Counted from the stretch's first letter, positions 1 to 9,150 are shown. The stretch is 36,944 nucleotides of DNA from Gemmatimonadota bacterium (GCA_028873825.1 JAPPNM010000088.1:1-36944), one strand, 5' to 3'. Numbers and translations are program-made. Notes: generated by a model from the letters alone, not told the origin.

Positions 1-138
1 GCCGGGGGACCAGCCGACGCCGCCGTATCCGGGGGCGGGCTCGCCGACGGTGCCGCTCGCGGGCGGATCGCAGGGGGCGCCGGTCAGCACCTCGCAGATC
101 AGGCGTTCGAGACCCTGTTCGGACGTGTCCGTGGTCAT
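1..138 (-). CDS. hsdR: Type I restriction endonuclease subunit R (HsdR), N-terminus only, truncated by window edge
   Basis: ATG at 138 on minus; translation MTTDTSEQGLERLICEVLTGAPCDPPASGTVGEPAPGYGGVGWSPG resembles HsdR N-termini; directly downstream of hsdM/hsdS. Not in ORF track because it runs off the edge. Confidence 0.75.
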   Translation of the reverse strand, partial: MTTDTSEQGLERLICEVLTGAPCDPPASGTVGEPAPGYGGVGWSPG

Positions 139-139
139 G

Positions 140-469
140 TCACCGGGCAAATGGGATCGGCACCTCGACGGCTTGGCCCGGACGAACCGCCTCGATGGCC
201 TTGGCGGTCTCCTCGGTGCGGAGGCGAATCTGGTTCCAATCCGTGGACAGCAGCACGACGAGCCCGATTCGCCACCGGGTCAGATTCTGTTGGTGGGGCA
301 GGCTCTGGTCGGTCGTCACCAAGACCTCGTATCCTTCCCGCTCGGCAAGATCGAGCAACTCGCCGTTGCCCTTCCCGGACCACCCCTTCTCCGCCAGCGT
401 GTCCACGGAGTGGCCCGGCAGGCGTCTACGCAACGGCGCGGGCGTACCTTGATCGAACAGCAGCTTCAA
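140..469 (-). CDS. DUF5615-family PIN-like toxin
   Basis: LKLLFDQGTPAPLRRRLPGHSVDTLAEKGWSGKGNGELLDLAEREGYEVLVTTDQSLPHQQNL; TTG start inferred, 4-bp overlap with upstream DUF433 gene. Confidence 0.8.
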   Translation of the reverse strand: MKLLFDQGTPAPLRRRLPGHSVDTLAEKGWSGKGNGELLDLAEREGYEVLVTTDQSLPHQQNLTRWRIGLVVLLSTDWNQIRLRTEETAKAIEAVRPGQAVEVPIPFAR

Positions 470-693
470 CGGGCCAACGCCGTTCTCAGCGTGTTCGCCT
501 CGTGTTCGAGCACCGCCCTGACCTGCCGTTCCTCGACCCCCGGAAACCACTCGACGAACTCTTCGACGGTGGCTCCGCTGGCCAGATTCTCGTAGAGCGC
601 GAAGAGGGGAATCCGCGTGCCCGAAAAAACCCAGGCTCCGCTCACCTTGCCCGGCGTCCGCTCTACGGCCGGGCACTCGTTCCAATCCGTCAT
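466..693 (-). CDS. DUF433-family antitoxin
   Basis: MTDWNECPAVERTPGKVSGAWVFSGTRIPLFALYENLASGATVEEFVEWFPGVEERQVRAVLEHEANTL; ATGA overlap with hsdS stop. Confidence 0.85.
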   Translation of the reverse strand: MTDWNECPAVERTPGKVSGAWVFSGTRIPLFALYENLASGATVEEFVEWFPGVEERQVRAVLEHEANTLRTALAR

Positions 694-2123
694 GGTACGG
701 CCTCCTTCATCATGTCGCTTTCGGTCGAATGTGGGTTCGATTCGGTGGGGATGGTGCCGGCCCGGTCGCGGTCGGCCGCGAGCAGGGCCGTCTCGGGTAG
801 CTTGGCCGCCGCCTCGCGCACGTCGAGCTTGCCGGTCACGACATCGGCGATCAGGCGGGTGCGGTACTCTCGGAGCAAGGCGATCTGGCGCGCGACCGTC
901 GTTCGGCGCGCTGACAGGCGGCGCTCCGCCGCTGCGAGGAAGCGGGCTATGGCCGTCTGCTCGGTCAGTGGTGGCAGTGGGACAGCCAAGTACTTGAGGC
1001 CGCTGGAGTAAATGTGCATCACCGTAATGCCTCGCCCCATACGAGCCTTCTGGGAAGCTGCTCGTCGGCAATCGGTGCTCCAACCCATGAACTCGGCGTC
1101 AACGCCGATGGTGGGCCGAAAGACGATCACGTCGCCGCCGCAAACCGTCGATCCCCTAATGAGATTGACCGCCGATTTCCCGATTTCCTCCAAGGTCTCG
1201 CCCGACCCGGCGAACAGAACGTCACCGTAGCGAACGGGCGTGTATGCCCCTGCTCGGTGAGTGGCGACGCAAGCCTTGCTCTCGGTGATTCGGAACTGGT
1301 GTCTCGTATAGAGATCGCCGTAGCGGACGCAAGGCACCCCCTGCGCGGTTACGTCAGCCTTGGTTCCTCCGCTTCCCTTGAAGAACCGTCCAAACGTCCC
1401 TAGCGATCGCACCTCCCAATGCTCCGGCACCTCCCCCAGCCACTCCACCCCGGAGTCCTTGTAGGCCGGATAGGGCTGGCCGGTTCGGACATCGATCCGG
1501 CCCGTGACGGCCTCGTGGATGGTCGTCCGCCTCTCCTCCTCCAGAAGCTCGATCAGCCGCTCCTTCGCACGGATGTACCGCCGGATCCGATGGTCGGCGT
1601 CGTCCAGGAAGCGGGTGATGGCAGTTTGCTCCCGAGCCGGTGGAAGCGGAAGGCGGGAGCGAGCTAGCTTCGCGTAGTCGATGTTCTGTCCTTGGCGAAT
1701 ACCAGTGACGAAGAGCGACAGGTTCTCGACATACGGAGCCGACTTGAACAAGTGTGAGAGATATCCATGATCTTCGGGATGCACGGGGAAGAGCACCGTG
1801 TAGGCTGGACTGATGATACCTTGCTCGCGTGCGAATTCGATCCCGCCCTGAAACGACCGAAGGCTGATTACGAAGTCGCCAACCCGCACCAGCTTCAGCA
1901 GGTGTAGGTCCTTCAACGCGAGAACCGTGCGGTTCTCGTACTGCTCCTTCCGCACGACGCCCTTCGTCTGAGTCGCGGCTAGCAGAGGTTCATCCGGGAA
2001 CCCCTTCTCAGTACGCTGCTTCAACAGAGTCTTGGTTCGCCGCAGTTCCCAATGCTCCGGCACATCGCCCAGCCACTCCACACCGGAGTCCTTGTAGGCC
2101 GGATAGGATTGCAGCGCGGTCAT
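690..2123 (-). CDS. hsdS: Type I restriction-modification specificity subunit HsdS
   Basis: Two TRD halves, each starting YPAYKDSGVEWLG[DE]VPEHWE; LPLPPxxEQTAIxRFL motifs. Confidence 0.95.
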   Translation of the reverse strand: MTALQSYPAYKDSGVEWLGDVPEHWELRRTKTLLKQRTEKGFPDEPLLAATQTKGVVRKEQYENRTVLALKDLHLLKLVRVGDFVISLRSFQGGIEFAREQGIISPAYTVLFPVHPEDHGYLSHLFKSAPYVENLSLFVTGIRQGQNIDYAKLARSRLPLPPAREQTAITRFLDDADHRIRRYIRAKERLIELLEEERRTTIHEAVTGRIDVRTGQPYPAYKDSGVEWLGEVPEHWEVRSLGTFGRFFKGSGGTKADVTAQGVPCVRYGDLYTRHQFRITESKACVATHRAGAYTPVRYGDVLFAGSGETLEEIGKSAVNLIRGSTVCGGDVIVFRPTIGVDAEFMGWSTDCRRAASQKARMGRGITVMHIYSSGLKYLAVPLPPLTEQTAIARFLAAAERRLSARRTTVARQIALLREYRTRLIADVVTGKLDVREAAAKLPETALLAADRDRAGTIPTESNPHSTESDMMKEAVP

Positions 2124-2142
2124 GGTCGGCAGGCCTACGGCC

Positions 2143-2379
2143 TCAAGACGGGAAGGCTGCGCCACGCCGACCGGCGACCGGAGCCAAGCCTCGGTCGCCC
2201 GTCGGCGCTTCGCGGCTATCGAACAGTTCCGCCAGAAACGGATCCGTCGGCCGCCGGTCCTCGAACCAACGCACCAGTTCCTCTTGGGACATGTCCCGGA
2301 TCTCTGCGCTGATGCGGTCACGGGTACGGCGCGTCCACTTCACGCAGTCGAACGCCTTCTCTCCTGCCTCAGTCTTCAT
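2143..2379 (-). CDS. Small hypothetical protein between PIN domain and hsdS, possible antitoxin
   Basis: MKTEAGEKAFDCVKWTRRTRDRISAEIRDMSQEELVRWFEDRRPTDPFLAELF; overlaps the 3' end of the hsdM-PIN ORF. Confidence 0.55.
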   Translation of the reverse strand: MKTEAGEKAFDCVKWTRRTRDRISAEIRDMSQEELVRWFEDRRPTDPFLAELFDSREAPTGDRGLAPVAGRRGAAFPS

Positions 2380-2821
2380 TCTCAAGCTCCTTCGGGCTCC
2401 GGATCTCCACCGGAAGATACCCCATCCGGCGGTTCACGTCGGCGTATTGCCGGATCCGACTCAGGTTTACCATGTGGCGGAAGTTCCAGCTCGCCAGCAC
2501 GTCCACCCCGGACACGGTCGCGGCGGCGATGTGCTGGGCATCGGCGCGCATTCCCTTGCCGAGCGCTCCGCTCTCGACGTAGCGGTCCGCGAGTTCCCTG
2601 ATCTCGCCCGTGATGGCGACCACCTCCACGTTGTCGGCCCCCACGGCCCGGAGCACATCCCGGACCGCTTGGGGCGCACGTTCCAGTTCCTGAAGCGTAA
2701 CCGCCGACAAGACCAGGGTCACCTCGCCCCGCGCACACCGCTCCATCAGCCTCCGGGACGACTCCCGGAACTCGTCGTCCTCGCAGCCGCCGATCACGGA
2801 TGTGTCGGCGTAGACGCGCAT
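2369..2821 (-). other. PIN-like nuclease domain portion of the HsdM fusion
   Basis: Starts with its own ATG (2819-2821): MRVYADTSVIGGCEDDEFRESSRRLMERCARGEVTLVLSAVTLQELERAP...ADAQHIAAATVSGVDVLASWNFRHMVN. Confidence 0.8.
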
Positions 2822-4975
2822 CTTCGGGTAGACGGGAACCGGCTCACGCCCCGGCAATCCCTCCAGCAGTCCCTCCGCCTCGCGCTCGACGGCCGCGATC
2901 TCGGCCCGGATCTCATCAAGCGTCCGCATCGGCTCGGGCTTGTGGAAGTAACGATTGAAGCTGATCTCGTAGCCGGTCTTCACGCTCTTCGCGACGTACC
3001 AGGCGTCCCCGGCGTAGGGGAGCACCTCGCGCCGCAGGAACCCCTCGATCCCGTTCGCTTCCTTCAGAGGGATCTGCTCGGTGTCCCTGAGCGCCGTGTC
3101 CGGTTCGTATTCGACTACGCGAGTCTTCGGGCCATCGCGCGACTGGAACAGCCCCCGGATCGGGTCGGGCGCGGCACCTCGCCGCTGGACCTTCTTGACC
3201 ACCGGATCGCCCTCCTCGTCCCGCTCGGCCAGCGCGGTCTGCAACAACTTCCTGCGCTTGGCGGTGAGCTTGACGCGGCGACCGGACATGTCGGCCTTGA
3301 GCATGTCGAGAAAGGCGTTGAAGTCGAAGTGAGGCCCCCGGCCGAGCGTTTCGGCCACCCGCTCGACGGCATCCGCGAGTGGCTCCTCCCCGGCACCGCT
3401 GCACGTCTCGGAGAACGCGGCGCGTCGCTCGGGCGACAGGTCCACCTTCAGCCGGAGCGGTCGCTCGACCGTCACCTTCCAATACCCGAACTCCTCGTTG
3501 TCGAAGATCCTGCTCTCCTCCGACTGCTCGAAGTCGAGGAACCCCCGGCAGATCCGCTCGATGTTGTCTGGACCGAGTTCGCAGTTCTTCTGCCCCAGGT
3601 TCTTCCTGAGCGGACGGAACCACTTGGTTGCGTCGATCAACTGAACCTTGCCCCGCCGGTGCTCGGGCTTCCGGTTCGTGAGCACCCAGACGTAGGTGGC
3701 GATTCCCGTGTTGTAGAACATGTTGAGCGGCAGGGCGACGATGGCCTCCAGCCAGTCGCTCTCGATGATCCACCGCCGGATGTTGCTCTCGCCTTGGCCA
3801 GCCGAGCCGGTGAACAGCGAACTGCCGTTGTGGACCTCGGCGATCCGGCTGCCGAGCGGCGTGTCCCGCTTCATCTTCGAGAGCTTGTTGGCCAGAAAGA
3901 GCATCTGGCCGTCGCTGGATCGGGTGACCAGCGAGTATTCGGGATCGCCCGCGTGCTCGATCACGAAGCGCGGATCACGCATGTCCTTCTTGCCGCCCAT
4001 CCGTTCGAGGTCCGTCTTCCAACTCTTGCCGTACGGCGGGTTAGAGAGCATGAAGTCGAACTCCCGCGTCGGAAACGCATCGTTCGAAAGCGTCGAGTAC
4101 TCCGGGCCGCCCACGATGTTGTCGGCGGCCTCGCCCTCGCCCTTGAGTAGCAGGTCGGCCTTGCAGATCGCGTAGGTCTCGGCGTTGATCTCCTGACCCC
4201 AGAGGTGTGTGGACACCTGCTTCCCCCGCTCCTCCGCGAACCCATGCAGCACGTCCTCCGCCACGGTCAGCATCCCGCCGGTCCCGCACGCACCGTCGTA
4301 GAGCATGTAGGTGCCGGACTCGATCCGGTCGGCGATCGGCTCGAACACGAGCCTTGCCATAAGCGTCACGGCGTCGCGCGGGGTGAAGTGCTCGCCCGCC
4401 TCCTCGTTGTTCTCCTCGTTGAAGCGCCGGATCAGTTCCTCGAAGACCGTGCCCATGCCGTGGTTGTCGAGGCCGGCGTGACGGACCGTGCCATCGGTCT
4501 CCATCACCGGATCGGGACTGAGGTTGATCTCAGGCGATGTCAGCTTCTCGATCAGCGAACCCAAGGCATCCGCCCGGTCGAGGCGCGGGATCTGGTTGCG
4601 GAACTCGAAGTTGCGGAGGATGTCCTGGACGTTGGAAGAGAACCCGTCCAGATAGTCCGCGAAGTCGGCCCGGAGCTGCTGCCGTCCGGCCCGCGCCCGG
4701 AGGTCGCGGAGCGTGAACTGCGAGGTGTTGTGAAAGGCCTGTCCAGCCGCTTGCCGGAGCGCGGCGTCCTGGTTCGCGACTCCGGCGGCGTCCAGCGTGG
4801 CCTTCATGTCGAGGACGGCCCGCTTGGAGGGCTCCAGCACCGCGTCCAGCCGCCGGAGCACCGTCATCGGCAGGATCACGTCGCGGTACTTGCCGCGCAC
4901 GTAGACATCCCGGAGCACGTCGTCCGCGATGCCCCAGATGTAGTTGGCGATCCAGTTCAGGTTGGGTGCGGTCAT
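2369..4975 (-). CDS. hsdM: Type I R-M methyltransferase HsdM with C-terminal PIN-like domain fused in frame
   Basis: HsdM N-terminal region, DGACGTGGML, SNPPYGKSW motifs; ORF continues without stop into MRVYADTSVIGGCEDDEF...VLASWNFRHMVN. Confidence 0.95.
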   Translation of the reverse strand: MTAPNLNWIANYIWGIADDVLRDVYVRGKYRDVILPMTVLRRLDAVLEPSKRAVLDMKATLDAAGVANQDAALRQAAGQAFHNTSQFTLRDLRARAGRQQLRADFADYLDGFSSNVQDILRNFEFRNQIPRLDRADALGSLIEKLTSPEINLSPDPVMETDGTVRHAGLDNHGMGTVFEELIRRFNEENNEEAGEHFTPRDAVTLMARLVFEPIADRIESGTYMLYDGACGTGGMLTVAEDVLHGFAEERGKQVSTHLWGQEINAETYAICKADLLLKGEGEAADNIVGGPEYSTLSNDAFPTREFDFMLSNPPYGKSWKTDLERMGGKKDMRDPRFVIEHAGDPEYSLVTRSSDGQMLFLANKLSKMKRDTPLGSRIAEVHNGSSLFTGSAGQGESNIRRWIIESDWLEAIVALPLNMFYNTGIATYVWVLTNRKPEHRRGKVQLIDATKWFRPLRKNLGQKNCELGPDNIERICRGFLDFEQSEESRIFDNEEFGYWKVTVERPLRLKVDLSPERRAAFSETCSGAGEEPLADAVERVAETLGRGPHFDFNAFLDMLKADMSGRRVKLTAKRRKLLQTALAERDEEGDPVVKKVQRRGAAPDPIRGLFQSRDGPKTRVVEYEPDTALRDTEQIPLKEANGIEGFLRREVLPYAGDAWYVAKSVKTGYEISFNRYFHKPEPMRTLDEIRAEIAAVEREAEGLLEGLPGREPVPVYPKMRVYADTSVIGGCEDDEFRESSRRLMERCARGEVTLVLSAVTLQELERAPQAVRDVLRAVGADNVEVVAITGEIRELADRYVESGALGKGMRADAQHIAAATVSGVDVLASWNFRHMVNLSRIRQYADVNRRMGYLPVEIRSPKELENED

Positions 4976-5303
4976 GTCGAGGAATCGTTAGTGGCTTTCA
5001 GGAAGGGCTTCCGCCTAGGTCGCCGAGGAAACCCCGTTACGATAACGTACCGACCACGGAGGGGCCTTGGTAGCGGGCTGCGGGAGCGACGTTTGTCACG
5101 AGAGGGAGAACCGGTCGCGCGGTGTTGCCGACGGTTCGTCGTTGAGACACGGCCAACGACATCCCACTCCTTCAAGGCTGATCCTCGGGCGCGAATCCCG
5201 TTCTAGCTCCATAGTGTGTTGTCCTCATCGGGCGCTCTTCGCATCTTTCACATCCGGTTCCTCCTACCCTCTGAAGGATGCCCTTAAAGCACCGGTCACC
5301 GAC

Positions 5304-6737
5304 ATGCTAGAGTTCCAGCCACCGCGGGTCCTAAGTCTCCGCCAGCAATGGTGTGTCGGGGAACAGGTGGGATCCGGCGGCTTTGGCCGCGTCCACGTGA
5401 TTGAGTCGGAGGGCGTGGCCCCCCATGTAGCCAAGTTCATCCCGAAGGACCCAGGCGCTGATCGGGAGCTTCTGTTTCCACGATTCCCAGGTATCCGGAA
5501 TGTCGTACCCGTTGCCGATACCGGAGAGTGGGAAGCCTACTGGATCATCGTCATGCCGAAGGCCGAAATGTCCTTGGCTGACCTCCTATCCAATGCCGGA
5601 GGCCCCCTGCCCGAGGACCAAGCGACGCCCATCCTTCTCGACATGGCCGAGGCATTGGCATCCATGAAGGACCACGTCGTGCATCGTGACGTCAAGCCAG
5701 CCAACATCCTCTTCCTGGACGGTCGCTGGCGTTTGGCGGACTTCGGTATTTCCCGCTACGCCGAGGCAACCACCGCCAAGAATACACGGAAGTTCGCTTG
5801 GACCCCTCCGTACGCGGCACCGGAACGGTGGAGAGAGGAAAGGGCGACTAGCGCGACCGATGTCTACGCGTTTGGCTGTGTAGCATACCATCTCTTGGCG
5901 GGCCACCCTCCATTCGGCGGGCCGGAGTCCCATGACTATCGGAGGCAACACTTGGACGACGCGCCTGCACCGATCCCGAACGTCGCCCCCGAAATGGCTT
6001 CTCTCGTAGACGAGTGCCTCACGAAAGCACCGTGGGCACGACCGGATCCCGAGAGCATACTGTCCAGACTGAAGCGGGTTGGCGGCTCGCAAACTGAAGG
6101 CGCACGCAGACTTCAGGAAGCCAATTCCCAAGTAGTTCGGCAGCAGGTGGAACGAGCCAGCATCGAATCGGCAGCCCAGTCCGAGCGAGAGCGCAAGGGC
6201 GGGCTGAGGGAAGCCGCTGAGAAGTCGCTTATGCGGATTGTGACGATGCTCCACGACCAGATTCGGAGTCTGGCGTCGGCGAGCGTTGCCGACAGGCCAA
6301 GTACGAACGGGTGGCGGGCCAGTTTGGGTAGGGCAGCCCTCAGCGTCGCGGCTTTTTCTCAAGCGGACGAGGTGTTCGCGCCTCTCGGCGATGTCAAGTG
6401 GGAGATTCTCGCATCCTCGACCATCGCCTTACGCACTCCCAGTGATCGAGATGGGTATGAAGGGATGGCTCATTCTCTTTGGTATTTCCGACAGAGCGAA
6501 AATGACCCCTATCGGTGGTACGAGTTGGCGTTCAAGGTCAACGCACTGTATCGCTACCGAAGTACCGTCAACCCATTTTCCCTGCCTCCGGGTAATGGTG
6601 ATGCGGAGTTCGCGCTTTCTCCGGGCATGCACAGGATTGACGTGGCAAGGCACCCAAGTCCAGTCGACCAGGGAGCGGAGGAGAACTTCGTTGAGGAGTG
6701 GATTAGCCGACTTGCAGACGCCGTTGCCGGGGCCTGA
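5304..6737 (+). CDS. Hanks-type Ser/Thr protein kinase with uncharacterised C-terminal extension
   Basis: GSGGFGRVHV glycine loop, VHRDVKPANILF, DFG, YAAPERW, DVYAFGCVAYHLLAG. Confidence 0.92.
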   Translation: MLEFQPPRVLSLRQQWCVGEQVGSGGFGRVHVIESEGVAPHVAKFIPKDPGADRELLFPRFPGIRNVVPVADTGEWEAYWIIVMPKAEMSLADLLSNAGGPLPEDQATPILLDMAEALASMKDHVVHRDVKPANILFLDGRWRLADFGISRYAEATTAKNTRKFAWTPPYAAPERWREERATSATDVYAFGCVAYHLLAGHPPFGGPESHDYRRQHLDDAPAPIPNVAPEMASLVDECLTKAPWARPDPESILSRLKRVGGSQTEGARRLQEANSQVVRQQVERASIESAAQSERERKGGLREAAEKSLMRIVTMLHDQIRSLASASVADRPSTNGWRASLGRAALSVAAFSQADEVFAPLGDVKWEILASSTIALRTPSDRDGYEGMAHSLWYFRQSENDPYRWYELAFKVNALYRYRSTVNPFSLPPGNGDAEFALSPGMHRIDVARHPSPVDQGAEENFVEEWISRLADAVAGA

Positions 6738-7002
6738 AGACAGAGGGAACCGCGACGTGTCCCTGTCTGCCTCCCCGGTGCGGTGGGGTCGTCCTACATG
6801 CCGGGAGGATCGGTTGCGATGCCCGGCGTTTCCCGCCAAATGACGGCGATTCTCCCGCTATCGGCCCACGGTGCAGTCAGAAATGAGTCAACAGCAGGAG
6901 TGGCGGATCATGCAGTCCTGATTGAACTTACGTGACCTCCTGCCGTGATTTGAGCCTCGGGTGATCCGCATACCCCCTCGATCTCGTCAACTGTACCATA
7001 CA

Positions 7003-7266
7003 TTATGTAAGCCAGACCTTACTTTCCCCGGCTCCTGCCGTTGGCGGCGCCCCGATGGAACACAGGGAGCATGCGCATTGGAAGCTCCAGCTCCGGCACC
7101 TCAGCCGATGCCGCGGGCTCGCACCGAACGACCTTATTCGGTGTTCCCGTTTCCGTGCCTGGGCGAGATCGTAGGTGGCCTGCCTGCGCACACGCGAGAG
7201 GGTGTGACGGGCGACGTCGAACACCCTTGCCGCCTCGGTCACGTTCGGCCAGCCGCCGGGGTGCAT
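7003..7266 (-). pseudogene. Decayed HigA-type antitoxin copy with 27-codon in-frame deletion
   Basis: [36 protein letters not shown] matches HigA at 12093-12395 minus [27 protein letters not shown]. Confidence 0.8.
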
Positions 7267-7324
7267 CAGGCTGCGATCCCGCGCTCGGGGTCGGGGGGTC
7301 CGCTACCGTACTGCCGTTGCTCGC

Positions 7325-7942
7325 TCATTCGTCCACCCCAGTTCCCAGTTGCGGCCGTCGCGCATAGCGATTGATCCACCGGACTAGGGCAGCGCGCCGG
7401 GTGCGGGTGCCGTGAAGCGCCCGGGCCATCTCGTAGAGGGACACGCCGCCGTCTGTGCGGAGGCGGTAGAAGCCTGGGGCGGAGATGGCCCCGAAAAGAT
7501 GACGCATGGTGTCGAGGTCAGCATCCAAGGGGTCGGTGGATCGGAAGAGCTGGGCGAGGTATGGGCCGGTGGGTCGGTTGAGAACGCCCGCGAGGTGGAC
7601 GCGGCAGAGATCGTCGAGGTAGCCATCGGCGGCGGATGGGCCGCCGGGTGGTAGGATGCGGAGCCGGGCGCGAGGATAGTCCCACCAGGCGAGCGGCAAA
7701 GGATCGAGGAGGGTAGTGCGTTCCGGGGTGGTGGAGTGAACGGTGGTAGGCTTGCCCGGGCCACCGATCATGGAGCCGTGTGGCCCGAGGCCTTCGGCGA
7801 CGGGATCCCCGCCCCGGAGGATGCAGTCGTCGTAGCGGTCGCGCTCGTACCGTGCGATGAGCTCCTCGTCGCTGGGAACGCGGTGCGGGTGGGAAATGGG
7901 AGGGTCGTAGTAGTAGGTGCGAACCAGGTCGTAGTTGATCAT
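7325..7942 (-). CDS. Hypothetical protein linked to AbiEii-like gene
   Basis: MINYDLVRTYYYDPPISHPHRVPSDEELIARYERDRYDDCILRGGDP...; 19 bp downstream of the NTase gene. Confidence 0.7.
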   Translation of the reverse strand: MINYDLVRTYYYDPPISHPHRVPSDEELIARYERDRYDDCILRGGDPVAEGLGPHGSMIGGPGKPTTVHSTTPERTTLLDPLPLAWWDYPRARLRILPPGGPSAADGYLDDLCRVHLAGVLNRPTGPYLAQLFRSTDPLDADLDTMRHLFGAISAPGFYRLRTDGGVSLYEMARALHGTRTRRAALVRWINRYARRPQLGTGVDE

Positions 7943-7961
7943 CGTGGAATTCCCGGGCGGG

Positions 7962-8690
7962 TCAGCGAGTGGGCTCGAAAGCGGGTCCGCGTTGGAGACC
8001 AGGAGGCGGTCGGTGGTGGGATTCGCGTTGGATGAGCTGATGGATGATGGCGGGAGCGTCGCGCTCCAGTTGCGGATCGGCTGGATCAACGAGGGGTTCG
8101 AGGGAGCGTCCGGATGCGGCGTGGTCGTCGAAGGCTACAAGGATTCGGCGAAGGTGCTCGGGGTTGGCTGCGTCGAGCGCGGTGCGAAGGGCGGCCGGGT
8201 CGCGGCGCTGGGCGAAGGCGAGGTCGTAAAGGTCCTGGGAAATGATCGTGTGTTCCTGGGCCATGCGGTAGAGGAGCTTCTTGCTGAGGATTTCGGCGGT
8301 GGTCTCGAATGGGACGGCGGTGCCGCGAGGGGTGTCGGAGGAGCGCGGGTCGGCACCGTAAAGGCCGCGAGCGCAAGCGATGCTGACGTGTCCGTCGCGG
8401 CCGTGGAAGGAGATCGACGTGGCGACGCGGTCGATGTTGACGCGCGTCATGGGATGGGTGGTCCACAGATCGAGGAGGAAGCGGCCGCCGGTGGCCTGGT
8501 GAAAGCGGCGGTAGGGTTCCTCGTCGACGAAGAAGTCCACGTAAACGCTGTGGCGGTGCGCCCAGCGGGCGGCCAGAGCGGTGCCGCCGCCGAAGCGAAG
8601 GTGCTCCTCGCCGCCGAAGGCCTTGGCGAGAGGGCGGCGGACGGCGTGAAAGAGTTCCCGGGGGCCTCGGGGAAGATCGAGCTCGGCCAT
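7962..8690 (-). CDS. AbiEii / nucleotidyltransferase toxin family protein
   Basis: LRFGGGTALAARWAHRHSVYVDFFVDEEPYRRF ... ILSKKLLYRMAQEHTIISQDLYDLA. Confidence 0.85.
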   Translation of the reverse strand: MAELDLPRGPRELFHAVRRPLAKAFGGEEHLRFGGGTALAARWAHRHSVYVDFFVDEEPYRRFHQATGGRFLLDLWTTHPMTRVNIDRVATSISFHGRDGHVSIACARGLYGADPRSSDTPRGTAVPFETTAEILSKKLLYRMAQEHTIISQDLYDLAFAQRRDPAALRTALDAANPEHLRRILVAFDDHAASGRSLEPLVDPADPQLERDAPAIIHQLIQRESHHRPPPGLQRGPAFEPTR

Positions 8691-8693
8691 CGG

Positions 8694-9061
8694 TCAGACG
8701 GAAATCCGTTCGACGATGTTGCGGATGACCTTCTTTGCGCGCCGGTCGTAGCCGCGCTTCTCGCGGACCAGAAGGTGCGAAACGAGCCGTGGTCGCGGAG
8801 GTCCTGGAGGCGGAGGTTGGTGACGGCTCCGACGAGCACGTCGAAGAAGCGCCGGAGCGCCGCGAGGGCGAGGCGTTGGTTCGAGACGGCGGGGGCCAGC
8901 TCGTCGATGAAGCGGGCGGCGATCCCAGGGGTGATGTTGGCCAGGTCTACGGTGTAGTGGTGGTCGCACCAGGTCAGGAAACGGTGGACCCAGCGGGTGT
9001 GGGAAAGCCGGGTGTGAGGGTTGCCGAGCCGGGCGGAGACGGGCACGGGAAGGTTCGTCAT
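8694..9061 (-). pseudogene. Frameshifted ORF resembling a tyrosine-recombinase N-terminal SAM-like (core-binding) domain
   Basis: MTNLPVPVSARLGNPHTRLSHTRWVHRFLTWCDHHYTVDLANITPGIAARFIDELAPAVSNQRLALAALRRFFDVLVGAV; the other frame supplies LVSHLLVREKRGYDRRAKKVIRNIVERISV* just before the NTase gene. Confidence 0.55.
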
Positions 9062-9150
9062 GCCCCTACGATAGTCCTTTTTGTCGAAGGGGCATAGGCG
9101 CCGCCGCCGGTCGGTCGGGAGGGGACCGAAGGTGGAGAGGAGGGACCGAC

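Noticed and set aside
2291-4150. 619-aa plus-strand ORF opposite hsdM
   Set aside because: Antisense to a clear HsdM; high-GC codon-position artefact with low-complexity translation.
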